Shown here piece after piece: positions 52,578 to 61,372 of a stretch of DNA of 64,000 bases; within the stretch, counting starts at the first letter, position 1, and each line of letters opens with the position of its first letter. This DNA is from Maribacter hydrothermalis. GTDB taxonomy: Bacteria; Bacteroidota; Bacteroidia; Flavobacteriales; Flavobacteriaceae. A program made the position numbers and the translations under genes. The stretch is taken from the NCBI RefSeq assembly GCF_001913155.1, contig NZ_CP018760.1, positions 372,001 through 436,000 of the forward strand, read 5' to 3'. Below the pieces are notes generated by a model, which was not told the origin of the DNA, did not search any database, and saw only the letters and a list, made by a program, of their open reading frames with translations.

Positions 52578-53159
52578 ATGAAAAAGAAAATTAAAATACT
52601 AGTATTTGCCATCATGTTAACCCTATTAATGCCTTCCCAAGCTACGTGTCAAGGAATGCCAGTTTATGACAACACCAATTTTATCAGCCTAATAAAACAA
52701 TTAGTAGAATCTGGTAAACAGACGGCTAATATTATTAAAACTGTAAAGTTCCTTAAACAGCAAAAAGAAAATCTAGAAAAGGTCAATGACGTAGTTAAAC
52801 AACTTAAGGCAGTTCGAGAAATTGGTCGAAATAATGAACGTCTTATTCAGGTAATGCAAAATGATCTACAAGACATCTTGAATTCACCTTATATAAAACC
52901 AGATGAAGTAACTCGTGTATCAGAATCTTTCAGTGCTGTGATAGAAAATTCTTTGGACACAATGGATTTTATCGATCAAGTGCTATCCAGTGATTTTATG
53001 AAAATGACGGATGCCGAACGCGCCATAATTTTAAAAGAAAAGGAAATGGAATCTAAAGAAATGGTATCTAATGCCACCATTAAAACAAAGCGCTACCATG
53101 ATATTATCTCCTTTAGAAAAATGCAGGACAAAGTCAATAATCGTCAAGTAAATTACTAA
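52578..53159 (+). CDS. traI: Conjugative transfer protein TraI (VirB5-like, DUF4141)
   Basis: 193 aa with a signal peptide (LTLLMPSQATCQ), then a long helical region (NFISLIKQLVESGKQTANII, KFLKQQKENLEKV). This is the periplasmic TraI/DUF4141 protein between TraG and TraJ in Bacteroidota elements. traH is absent between traG and this gene. Confidence 0.8.
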   Translation: MKKKIKILVFAIMLTLLMPSQATCQGMPVYDNTNFISLIKQLVESGKQTANIIKTVKFLKQQKENLEKVNDVVKQLKAVREIGRNNERLIQVMQNDLQDILNSPYIKPDEVTRVSESFSAVIENSLDTMDFIDQVLSSDFMKMTDAERAIILKEKEMESKEMVSNATIKTKRYHDIISFRKMQDKVNNRQVNY

Positions 53160-53161
53160 AG

Positions 53162-54004
53162 ATGAATGCCGTAATACTTTTAGGAATTGGACTTGAATAC
53201 ATTGATACCGTATTCCAAACCATACAGGATAGTAACTTTTCGCAATACACCATTGCTGGAATGAAAACCCTTGCTGTGTTGTTCTTTCTTATCAATATTC
53301 TTAAAAAATATAACGAAGGTATTGCCGATAAAGATGGTTATACCTGGGGATTGAGTCCTGCAGAGCTAGCTAAAAACTTTGCAGTTGTACTATTGGTTAT
53401 TTTCTCTACACAGTTATTAGGATTCTTTGATGGAATTTTGGTAGCTATAGAGTCGCAATACAGAGGTACCGCTCCTGCCCTATTACCCCTACAATTACAA
53501 GATATCCCCTTAGAAGAAGACGTTAGTATGTTGGATGCTGCAAGTATGGCAATGACCTTACTTTATGAAGCTTTAATTACACCATTATACGGATTTAAAA
53601 TATTTGCATTCATCATTAGCACGTTTCTTTGGATTCTAGACCTTTTTATTTATCCATTATTCTTAGCCGAACGTTTTTTTCTACTTGGGATAATGCAGGC
53701 ATTTTTCCCGTTGATTATTAGTCTAGCTGTCTTTGAAAAATTCAGGTCTCTAGCGTATACTTTTTTCAAACTTTATGCAGCCGTTTATATGCTAGTACCT
53801 GCCTTCTTTTTGGTGAACGTGTTCGTGAATGCTATCTATACTGAAATCAATACCAACTTTTGGACAAACTTATTTGGAACTGAATTCGGCCAGGGCTTTT
53901 TTGCTCCAGTAGTTCAGTTAGGATCTGTTGGATTTATCGTATTCCTCAAATTCAAGCTCTATCGTAGAGCAACTTCTTTCACCTTAAGATTATTCACAAA
54001 CTAA
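53162..54004 (+). CDS. traJ: Conjugative transfer membrane protein TraJ (VirB6-like)
   Basis: 280 aa with about six membrane segments (30-50, 70-92, 150-180, 185-200, 205-235, 255-275). It starts two bases after the traI stop, so it is coupled. Inner-membrane channel component. Confidence 0.85.
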   Translation: MNAVILLGIGLEYIDTVFQTIQDSNFSQYTIAGMKTLAVLFFLINILKKYNEGIADKDGYTWGLSPAELAKNFAVVLLVIFSTQLLGFFDGILVAIESQYRGTAPALLPLQLQDIPLEEDVSMLDAASMAMTLLYEALITPLYGFKIFAFIISTFLWILDLFIYPLFLAERFFLLGIMQAFFPLIISLAVFEKFRSLAYTFFKLYAAVYMLVPAFFLVNVFVNAIYTEINTNFWTNLFGTEFGQGFFAPVVQLGSVGFIVFLKFKLYRRATSFTLRLFTN

Positions 54005-54014
54005 ATATTACGGA

Positions 54015-54632
54015 ATGAAAACACCCTATAAAGACATTTACGCTGTTTTAAAAATCAATAGGTTCATTGTATTTTCTTCGGTATTTCTTGCTACCGCATC
54101 TAGCCTATTTTCAATATGGATGGTCTATAATATCCATGCCAAAGCAATGAATAGCATCTTTGCAGTGAATACAGACGGTACTATAATTCCCTTGAAGCTA
54201 ATTGCACAAAAAGAAAGTTTCGACGTGGAAGCCCTAGCACATATAGAATTATTTCACAGATACTTCTATGATATTGATGCAAGCAATTTTGAAAAGAATT
54301 TAGAGAAAGCCTTATGGCTTGGGAATAGTTCGGTAGATAATCTATACCGTCAAAAGAAATCTGATGGAGTTTACAATCGCCTTTTGCAATATTCCTTAGT
54401 CCAGAAAGTAGTTCGTATTGATACGCAAATCGAAGAAAAGAAAGGCGCATATAGTTTTAAGACGGTAACTATTTTCGAAATCAATCGTGGGTCCATATTA
54501 GATACTTATGAACTAGTTACTACAGGAAATCTTATTTCCGTAAACCGAAACTTTCCAAATAATCCACATGGTTTGCTTATTACAGAATATTTTGAAAAAA
54601 GTTTGAAGAAATTAAATAATGAAAGTTCATAA
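54015..54632 (+). CDS. traK: Conjugative transfer protein TraK (VirB8-like)
   Basis: 205 aa with one N-terminal membrane anchor (about 16-38) and a periplasmic domain typical of VirB8-type proteins: ELFHRYFYDIDASNFEKNLE, ALWLGNSSVDNLYRQKKSDG. It lies 10 bp after traJ. The small traL expected between traK and traM is not found in the 42-bp gap. Confidence 0.85.
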   Translation: MKTPYKDIYAVLKINRFIVFSSVFLATASSLFSIWMVYNIHAKAMNSIFAVNTDGTIIPLKLIAQKESFDVEALAHIELFHRYFYDIDASNFEKNLEKALWLGNSSVDNLYRQKKSDGVYNRLLQYSLVQKVVRIDTQIEEKKGAYSFKTVTIFEINRGSILDTYELVTTGNLISVNRNFPNNPHGLLITEYFEKSLKKLNNESS

Positions 54633-54674
54633 TAAACTAGAGGTAGCTAGGTAACCCTTTAAAAACAAACTCTT

Positions 54675-55604
54675 ATGCAAATAGAAAAGAATAAAATAGT
54701 TTTTGGTTCTGTATTGGTCATAATTCTCATATTCCTAATATCCTATTCGATTTTATTTATGGGAGAAGATGAAAGTACAAGTGGAAATTTAAAACAAACA
54801 CTAGTTCCTAATCTTGAACAGGAACAAAAGAAATATGATTCTAAATTAGATGCTATTAATGATTTAAAAAAGGTCCGTGAAACAAATGCACCTAGCATTT
54901 ATGATGAAAAATTTATTGACTCCTTAGGCTTTTATAATCCGGATTTAGAAGAAAATAAAAAGGAACGTATAATTGATAGTATTTACAATGCTAGTCGCAT
55001 AAACTATTCCGACAGGACTTATAAAAACATTGGTCAACGTAAACCTAAACCAAAAGTTATTAAAGAGATAGATTCAGCAGATATTAAACGAGAAATTAAA
55101 ATCGAAGCAAAGGAAATGGGTTTAGAACATCAGCTCTTCTTTGCATCTTCTCCTCTAACTAATGATGCTTCTAATTTAGGGAATACAGATTCTGAAATCT
55201 TTGTTATAGTGGATGGCAGCCAAATAGTAAAAACCAATACCCGTTTACGGATGCGATTAATGAAATCCGCCACCATCAATTATAAGCTAATTCCTAAAAA
55301 CACACTCCTTTTTGGTTTCATCAGCTTTCAGCCTAATAGGGCATTGATTAAAATTGAAAATGTTAACCATCATCCAACAAATTTAAAAGCCTATGACCTT
55401 TTGGACGGTAGCGAGGGAATTTATGTCGAAAATAGTTTTAGAGAAGAAGCTACAAATGAGGTTCTAGATGATATGATACAGGATATTAACATTCCAAGTA
55501 TTCCGCAAGTAAATGGAATTACAAAAGTGTTTCGCAGAAATAATCGCACCGTAAAAGTCACCGTAATCAATAATTACAAGCTAATTCTAAAACCAAAATT
55601 ATGA
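54675..55604 (+). CDS. traM: Conjugative transfer protein TraM (VirB10-like)
   Basis: 309 aa with an N-terminal membrane helix (about 8-28), a flexible charged linker (about 35-140) and a C-terminal domain of the VirB10/TraM type (EIFVIVDGSQIVKTNTRLRM, IPKNTLLFGFISFQPNRALI). Shorter than CTnDOT TraM because the linker is short. It bridges the inner and outer membrane. Confidence 0.82.
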   Translation: MQIEKNKIVFGSVLVIILIFLISYSILFMGEDESTSGNLKQTLVPNLEQEQKKYDSKLDAINDLKKVRETNAPSIYDEKFIDSLGFYNPDLEENKKERIIDSIYNASRINYSDRTYKNIGQRKPKPKVIKEIDSADIKREIKIEAKEMGLEHQLFFASSPLTNDASNLGNTDSEIFVIVDGSQIVKTNTRLRMRLMKSATINYKLIPKNTLLFGFISFQPNRALIKIENVNHHPTNLKAYDLLDGSEGIYVENSFREEATNEVLDDMIQDINIPSIPQVNGITKVFRRNNRTVKVTVINNYKLILKPKL

Positions 55605-55634
55605 GCCTATACTGGGCAATTAAAACTTACTGTT

Positions 55635-56462
55635 ATGAAAAGATATATTCTTACTTCAATCATTAGTTTTGTTTTCGTTCTTACGAATGCACAAGAAAAA
55701 ATAATACTAGATACCATTTATGCCAACGACCAAAAGAATGTAGCCTTGTTTTTTCCAGAACCTATACGGCAAGGTATTACTGGCTCCCATAATTTCATAT
55801 TCACCTATAATCGTGATAAAGAACAATACTTTGGACTACTGCAAGCAACACCAGGAAAAGAAAGTAATCTATTGGTAATCAATAAAAATGGAGCTATTTT
55901 TTCGTATATTGTAGGGTATAAAGAACAACTCTCAAAGCTCAATTACTTTATTTCAACTAACAGTAGTATTGGTAATGAAAAACCAAATTTAGATGTACCA
56001 ACTATTAGCAAAGAGGATAACGGTGTTAGTAAATCAAATTACTATTTACGCGCCTGTAACTATTTAATTCAAAGAAAACAGAGTTTTAAAAACCTTCAAA
56101 AACGATATGAGGGTATTGAGTTAAGTATTAAAAATATTGTCTTTGATAAGGAAGAACTTTATTTCGTTGTTCAAATTAAAAACACTTCTACTTTAGACTA
56201 TGATTTGAATTTTTTGGACATATCAATTCAAACTAAACAAAAAGGAAAAAAGAAATCACTGCAGCGCATATACCAAAAACCGCTGTTCATACACAACCGA
56301 CCAACGAGAATAGCAGAAAATGAAACCGTGAGAATGGTTTACGTACTGCCTAAATTTTCATTGAGCAATGACCGCAGAGTTGTCATTGAACTTAACGAAA
56401 ATAACGGGGAACGTAATCTTGAGCTAAATGTTTCGCATAAATATATTAATAACCCAAATTAA
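55635..56462 (+). CDS. traN: Conjugative transfer protein TraN (VirB9-like, DUF4138)
   Basis: 275 aa with a signal peptide (SIISFVFVLTNAQ) and the DUF4138 pattern: LDTIYANDQKNVALFFPEPI, RQGITGSHNFIFTYN, NYYLRACNYLIQRKQSFKNL. Outer-membrane ring component. It is the last recognisable tra gene before the operon ends. Confidence 0.82.
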   Translation: MKRYILTSIISFVFVLTNAQEKIILDTIYANDQKNVALFFPEPIRQGITGSHNFIFTYNRDKEQYFGLLQATPGKESNLLVINKNGAIFSYIVGYKEQLSKLNYFISTNSSIGNEKPNLDVPTISKEDNGVSKSNYYLRACNYLIQRKQSFKNLQKRYEGIELSIKNIVFDKEELYFVVQIKNTSTLDYDLNFLDISIQTKQKGKKKSLQRIYQKPLFIHNRPTRIAENETVRMVYVLPKFSLSNDRRVVIELNENNGERNLELNVSHKYINNPN

Positions 56463-56469
56463 AACTGTT

Positions 56470-56835
56470 ATGAAGAATATTGTACTAATTGTCTTGCTGT
56501 TATTATACATCGGTTGCAATGAAACTCTAGATAACTCTCCTGCATCAATCGCAGAAATAGTTACCGAAAGTTTTTATCATAATAATGATGAAACATTAAG
56601 GAAGCATACTACACCTGATGGCTATGCAAACTTCTCTAACCTCATGAATATGTTTGCCAAGCCCAAGAATTCAGAAATGAATTTTAAAGTCATCGAAGAA
56701 AGTATCGATGGGGATATGGCTTGGGTAAAGTATTCTACTTCTTATGATAAGAACCCTGGCATATTTAAACTTGTTAAGGTTGATGGGGTTTGGAAAGTTA
56801 CTTCTCGGAAACCTAATGAAAAACTGCCATTTTAA
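56470..56835 (+). CDS. Small lipoprotein at the end of the tra operon
   Basis: 121 aa from ATG 56470 (a start at 56428 would overlap traN). Lipoprotein signal ending LLYIGC (acylated Cys15). The rest fits a DUF4878-like fold: AEIVTESFYHNNDETLRKHT, GDMAWVKYSTSYDK, FKLVKVDGVWKVTS. In the place where traO would lie in CTnDOT. It could be a surface-exclusion or entry-type lipoprotein, which is inference. Confidence 0.65.
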   Translation: MKNIVLIVLLLLYIGCNETLDNSPASIAEIVTESFYHNNDETLRKHTTPDGYANFSNLMNMFAKPKNSEMNFKVIEESIDGDMAWVKYSTSYDKNPGIFKLVKVDGVWKVTSRKPNEKLPF

Positions 56836-56929
56836 GTCATGTAAATATTTCTACTATATTTTTATCTGAAATTTTATAGAACTATTCAGTCTAGTTTCGA
56901 CAAACGGGAATGTCCTCAAATTTAACCTT

Positions 56930-58936
56930 TCATCTATTTTTGTAGCCCAATAACCTTAACGCATTGATAACTACAATTAGCGTAGAGCCCTCATGAATAG
57001 CCACGGCAATGCCAATACTAGCCCAACTCATTATCGTTGCAGGGATTAACAGTGCTACCACCCCCAAACTAACCCATAAATTTTGTTTAATAACCGACTT
57101 TGATTTTCTACTCAAACCTATTGCAAATGGAAGTGTTTCTAACTTATCGGCCATTAGGGCTATATCTGCCGTTTCTAAAGCCACATCACTCCCGGCTGCA
57201 CCCATTGCAATACCAACAGTACTATTTGCCATTGCTGGAGCATCATTAACGCCGTCACCAATCATTGCGAGTTTATTTTCCTGCTGTGCAAGTTTTTTGA
57301 TGGCCTCTACTTTTTCTTCTGGAAGTAGACTTCCAAGAGCTTCTGTTATACCTATTTCCCTAGCTACGGCATCTGCTACTTTCTGATTATCACCGGTTAG
57401 CATTATCATTTTTTTAATACCAATTTCCTTTAACTGAGCAAGAGTTTCCTTGGCTTTTTCTCGAGGCGTGTCCATTAGCCCAAGCATACCTATAAATTCA
57501 TCATCTCTTTTTATTAGCATAGTGGTCTTTCCTTCCCCCTCAAGTCTTCTTACCTTTTCCGAAACTTCGCTTGGAACACCATTATGAATATCTTCAAAAA
57601 GTTCTAAATTGCCTATGTAAATAGTATTTCCTTGATAGTTAGCTTTTATACCCTTTCCTTGAACGGCTTCCAAATCATCTGCATCCGGTATCTTAATGTC
57701 TTTACCAAGCTTTTTCGATCCATCCCTTACAACAGCCTTCGCCAAAGGATGATCACTCAATTCCTCTACGGCAACAGCTATTTCTAACAACTCTTTATGT
57801 CCAATATTTCCAAAACTTTCAATATCGGTAAGTTTTGGTTTTCCTTCCGTTAGGGTTCCAGTTTTATCAAAGGCTAAAGCGGTAAGTTCTCCTAAATCTT
57901 CCAATGGCCTGCCACCCTTTATCAAAACTCCGCCACGCGCAGCTCTGGCTACTCCACTTAATACAGCAGAAGGGGTAGAAATTGCAAGAGCACAAGGGCT
58001 TGCCGCTACTAACACTGCTAATGAACGGTAAAGACTTTCACTCCAAGTTTCGTCAATAAGCAAAAAAGCAAAGTTGAGCGCTATTACCAGTATGATTACT
58101 GCCGGCACATAATACCTCTCAAATTTATCAGTCAATAATTGTGTGGGCGATTTTTGATCCTGAGCCTCTTGAACCATTGTAACCAAACGATTTAATGTAG
58201 AGTCTTTAGCTTCTTTAATTACTTTTAATTCAAGCGTATTATTACCATTGATAGTTCCTGAAAACACACGGTTTTCATCAGGTATATCACTTTTTGAGGT
58301 GTACTCCTTCTCAGGATATTCAATGGGTAACTTATCTACTGGAACACTTTCTCCTGTAATTGGTGACTGGTCTACACTACTATTTCCTTTTACAATAACA
58401 CCATCGGCAGATATTTTGCTATTGGGGCGTACCACGATAATATCACCAACTTTTAGCTCCTCAATACCCACTTCAACAGTGTCGCCATCTTTCTTTAACA
58501 AAGCTGTTTTAGGCGCCAGGTCAGTCAATGCCGCAATGGATTTTTTTGCCTTTCCCATAGCATAGTTTTCCAAAGCGTGACCCAGACTAAAAAGGAACAG
58601 CAACAGGGCACCTTCTGCCCATTCACCTAAATAGGCAGCTCCTGCGGCTGCGACAAGCATAAGGAAATCAATTTCAAATTCGCCCTTAGTAATTTTAGTA
58701 ATGGCCTCTTTTAAGGTAAAATATCCTCCAAAAATGTAAGATAAAATATAGAGTACGAATGGAACACTCTCCGAAAGCTCAGAAAACTTTTGTATTAGAA
58801 ATCCCGTAATTAAAGTTACTCCACTTAAAATGGCGAAATAAAGTTCAGTGTTCTTTCCTAAAATTCCGTCGTGATTATGATTGTCATCATCATCGTGATT
58901 ATGTTCCTTAGCTGTTTCTGTAGTTATTTTTTTCAT
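56930..58936 (-). CDS. P1B-type heavy-metal ATPase (P1B-4-like, SPC motif)
   Basis: 668 aa. The His/Asp-rich N-terminus (EHNHDDDDNHNHDG) probably binds metal ions. It has eight membrane helices, actuator TGES, and SPCALAISTP in M6 in place of CPC, which is typical of the P1B-4 (Co2+/Fe2+-like) group. Phosphorylation site DKTGTLTEG, hinge GDGVNDAP, and HEGSTLIVVINALR at the end. Exports a divalent metal from the cytosol. It is the last gene of the metal operon. Confidence 0.9.
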   Translation of the reverse strand: MKKITTETAKEHNHDDDDNHNHDGILGKNTELYFAILSGVTLITGFLIQKFSELSESVPFVLYILSYIFGGYFTLKEAITKITKGEFEIDFLMLVAAAGAAYLGEWAEGALLLFLFSLGHALENYAMGKAKKSIAALTDLAPKTALLKKDGDTVEVGIEELKVGDIIVVRPNSKISADGVIVKGNSSVDQSPITGESVPVDKLPIEYPEKEYTSKSDIPDENRVFSGTINGNNTLELKVIKEAKDSTLNRLVTMVQEAQDQKSPTQLLTDKFERYYVPAVIILVIALNFAFLLIDETWSESLYRSLAVLVAASPCALAISTPSAVLSGVARAARGGVLIKGGRPLEDLGELTALAFDKTGTLTEGKPKLTDIESFGNIGHKELLEIAVAVEELSDHPLAKAVVRDGSKKLGKDIKIPDADDLEAVQGKGIKANYQGNTIYIGNLELFEDIHNGVPSEVSEKVRRLEGEGKTTMLIKRDDEFIGMLGLMDTPREKAKETLAQLKEIGIKKMIMLTGDNQKVADAVAREIGITEALGSLLPEEKVEAIKKLAQQENKLAMIGDGVNDAPAMANSTVGIAMGAAGSDVALETADIALMADKLETLPFAIGLSRKSKSVIKQNLWVSLGVVALLIPATIMSWASIGIAVAIHEGSTLIVVINALRLLGYKNR

Positions 58937-58949
58937 GCTTTCTTATTTT

Positions 58950-59312
58950 TTACTTTGTATGAAATAGTGCGTTTATATCCTCAGGAATAATCATTCTTTT
59001 TAATGGTGGAACATTGGCACCTCCTGTATTGCCAAGCGGCACATGATCAATAAATGATTTCCAACCACCAACAAATAATCTTATAATTTGACCAAATACC
59101 TCCTTACTGTTCCTTTGCTTTAATCCAAACTTTAACATTAACCAATGTGAATAGGTATGTTCTATTGGATAAGATTGACCTATTATATGACTTCTTTCTA
59201 AATGATGCCATGCATTTGCATAATCTTTATTACCTAGAAATTCTTTATATAAACTAATTTCTTTATCATAAGCTATTTTTAAATGCTTTGTTATCTTATA
59301 ATTTAATTTCAT
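58950..59312 (-). CDS. DUF3703-family protein
   Basis: 120 aa matching DUF3703: YANAWHHLERSHIIGQSYPI, EHTYSHWLMLKFGLK, with conserved His residues that could bind metal. Common in metal-resistance loci. Unknown mechanism. It lies 13 bp before the ATPase gene and 54 bp after fur. Confidence 0.78.
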   Translation of the reverse strand: MKLNYKITKHLKIAYDKEISLYKEFLGNKDYANAWHHLERSHIIGQSYPIEHTYSHWLMLKFGLKQRNSKEVFGQIIRLFVGGWKSFIDHVPLGNTGGANVPPLKRMIIPEDINALFHTK

Positions 59313-59366
59313 AGTAATTTATTAGGATTGTGAAATTATCAATTAGAAGGATGCAACAATAGTGCA

Positions 59367-59783
59367 TTATTGTCCGCTACATTTATCGCAAATCCCTTTG
59401 ACAACTAAATTCACGTTCTCTGCATTAAAACCATCTGGTAAATTAATGTGTGGAATTTTATGCTCTGTCAAACAAACAGTTTCATTACAATTGTTACAGT
59501 GGAAATGCAAGTGTAAATCGGTGTCCATTTCACAGCGGCAATTCTCTTCACACATGGCATATTTTGCTATTCCTGTACCATCATCTATTTGATGAGCAAT
59601 ATCACTTTCTACAAAGGTTTTTAATGTGCGGTATAAGGTAGTTCTATCTGAATTATCAAAATACGCTTCAATATTTGTTAAACTAACAGCTACTTTTTTA
59701 CCTATGAGAAATTGTAAAACCAACAAGCGCATAGCCGTTGGTTTTACGTTATTTTTTTCCAATATTTGCTCCAGATCAGTCAT
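59367..59783 (-). CDS. Fur-family metal-responsive repressor
   Basis: 138 aa. The winged-helix start is LEQILEKNNVKPTAMRLLVL and the dimer domain is Cys/His-rich: CEENCRCEMDTDLHLHFHC, NNCNETVCLTEHK and the C-terminal CDKC, so a structural zinc site is present. It is placed inside the metal operon, so it probably senses the exported metal (Zn/Co-like), rather than iron; this is inference from position. Confidence 0.85.
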   Translation of the reverse strand: MTDLEQILEKNNVKPTAMRLLVLQFLIGKKVAVSLTNIEAYFDNSDRTTLYRTLKTFVESDIAHQIDDGTGIAKYAMCEENCRCEMDTDLHLHFHCNNCNETVCLTEHKIPHINLPDGFNAENVNLVVKGICDKCSGQ

Positions 59784-59787
59784 TTTC

Positions 59788-60126
59788 CTATGAATTAAAT
59801 CGCTTTAAAGATTCTCCCGTTTTAATCTGAAAGGCATCTTCAATATTTGCTATATAAATAATACCATCTCCAGGTCCGTCGGTTTTGGCGTTGGCTATAA
59901 TTGTTTCAATGGCCGCTTGGGCTTCCTCATTTTGGCAGACCAGTTCCAGCTTAACCACTGGACTATCTGTTACGTGAAAATCCAGCGACGGTCTTGCGCC
60001 TTTTGACTTGAATGCACCAGTGCCTTCAGCTTGTGAAAGGGTCATACTTTTGAACCCATTATCAGATAGTGCTTCAATGACTCTTTGGATTCGGTTCGGT
60101 TTTATAAATGCTTTTATTTCTTTCAT
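59788..60126 (-). CDS. PII-like signalling protein
   Basis: 112 aa with a PII fold: KEIKAFIKPNRIQRVIEALS and the C-terminal signature DGPGDGIIYIANIEDAFQI. The T-loop region lacks the Tyr of GlnB/GlnK. It belongs to the PII-like proteins found beside RND metal pumps, where they may bind metal or a nucleotide and gate efflux. It lies 4 bp before fur and 18 bp after the adaptor gene. Confidence 0.78.
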   Translation of the reverse strand: MKEIKAFIKPNRIQRVIEALSDNGFKSMTLSQAEGTGAFKSKGARPSLDFHVTDSPVVKLELVCQNEEAQAAIETIIANAKTDGPGDGIIYIANIEDAFQIKTGESLKRFNS

Positions 60127-60144
60127 ACTTATTATATTATGAAT

Positions 60145-61356
60145 TTAGTCATCGTGTCCCAATTCGCCTTTTATCATTTCTGATGATAAGGTGTATGCGC
60201 CTTTCGTGACCACTTTCACCTTTTGGGCAATTTCTGCAGGAAGATTGATTTCAACATATCCTAAATCTGTAATTCCAACGTTAACGGGAATCATTTTAAA
60301 CTTCATTTTGTTTTCTTCCTTTTTGTCATCTTCATCCAATATGAAAATGTATGATTGTTCGCCTTCTTTGACAATAGCATCTTCAGGAACTGCGAATGCC
60401 ATTTTTGCATCTTGCACAATCCTACCTTCCACATACATTCCTGGAAGTAATTCTTTATCGTCATTATGAACATCGGCGTGAACGTGCAATGCTTTTGCGT
60501 CGCTTTCAAAAGTTTTACCAATTGCGTGAATTTTCGCCTTCAGCAATTGATCTGGTTTGGCAGCTACCGTAAAGTAGATTTCTTGTCCTTCCTTAACTTT
60601 TCTTATATCTTTTTCATATACTTTAAAATCTACATGTATTTCTGAATTATCACTAACTGTGAACATTTTGGTCTGAGGTGCAACATAGTCGCCAAGGCTT
60701 ACCATAACTTCATCTACATAGCCAGAAATTGGCGTTGTGATAGGGACGGAAGAAAAAATATGACCTTGTAAGACCTTATCCGTGTTAATGCCCAATAGTC
60801 TTAATTTAGACCGTAAACCATTGACGCTCGATGTTGTGGAACGAAATTTTGATTGTGCCATTTGAAATTCCTTTCCAGAAGAAACTCCCTTATCATACAG
60901 GATTTGTTTACGTTCAAAATCTTGTTTTAAAAATACGAGTTCGTCATTTTTCTCTTGAAATTCCTGTTGCATTGAAATGATGTCAGGATGTTCCAAGTAG
61001 GCCAACACTTGACCATTATTCACCTTATCTCCTTCGATGACCTTGATGGAACGAACATTGCCGCCCACAAAAGGACTAATATTAGCTCTATCCTGTGGAA
61101 AAAGTTCGAGTTTGCCAGTAACTTTTATGGTATTTCCCAAACTCTTTTTTTCTAAAGGATTTATTTCAAGACCTATTGTTTCGGCTTGCTGCATTGTTAG
61201 TTCTACAACGCCTTCCTCTGTACCATGACCTTCTTCAGAGTGTTCCTTTTCTTTGGATGTCGCATTTTCATCACTTTGGCTTCTATTTGTCGTGTTGTTG
61301 CAACCTATCATTAAAAAAGTTGCTAATGCTAAACTGATTATAAATATATGTTTCAT
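60145..61356 (-). CDS. RND efflux periplasmic adaptor lipoprotein (CzcB/CusB-like)
   Basis: 403 aa from ATG 61356 (a longer frame to 61404 overlaps the pump gene). Lipoprotein signal ending LMIGC. Adaptor features: NTIKVTGKLELFPQDRANIS, the hairpin with FQEKNDELVFLKQDFERKQI, and APQTKMFTVSDNSEIHVDFK. His-rich stretch EEGHGTEEG near the N-terminus. It joins the inner-membrane pump to the TolC-type channel. 16-bp gap after the pump gene. Confidence 0.88.
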   Translation of the reverse strand: MKHIFIISLALATFLMIGCNNTTNRSQSDENATSKEKEHSEEGHGTEEGVVELTMQQAETIGLEINPLEKKSLGNTIKVTGKLELFPQDRANISPFVGGNVRSIKVIEGDKVNNGQVLAYLEHPDIISMQQEFQEKNDELVFLKQDFERKQILYDKGVSSGKEFQMAQSKFRSTTSSVNGLRSKLRLLGINTDKVLQGHIFSSVPITTPISGYVDEVMVSLGDYVAPQTKMFTVSDNSEIHVDFKVYEKDIRKVKEGQEIYFTVAAKPDQLLKAKIHAIGKTFESDAKALHVHADVHNDDKELLPGMYVEGRIVQDAKMAFAVPEDAIVKEGEQSYIFILDEDDKKEENKMKFKMIPVNVGITDLGYVEINLPAEIAQKVKVVTKGAYTLSSEMIKGELGHDD

Positions 61357-61372
61357 TCTGTTTTCTTTAATA

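Noticed and set aside
57009..58565. Plus-strand frames inside the P1B ATPase gene
   Set aside because: They are antisense shadows of a gene with all family motifs.
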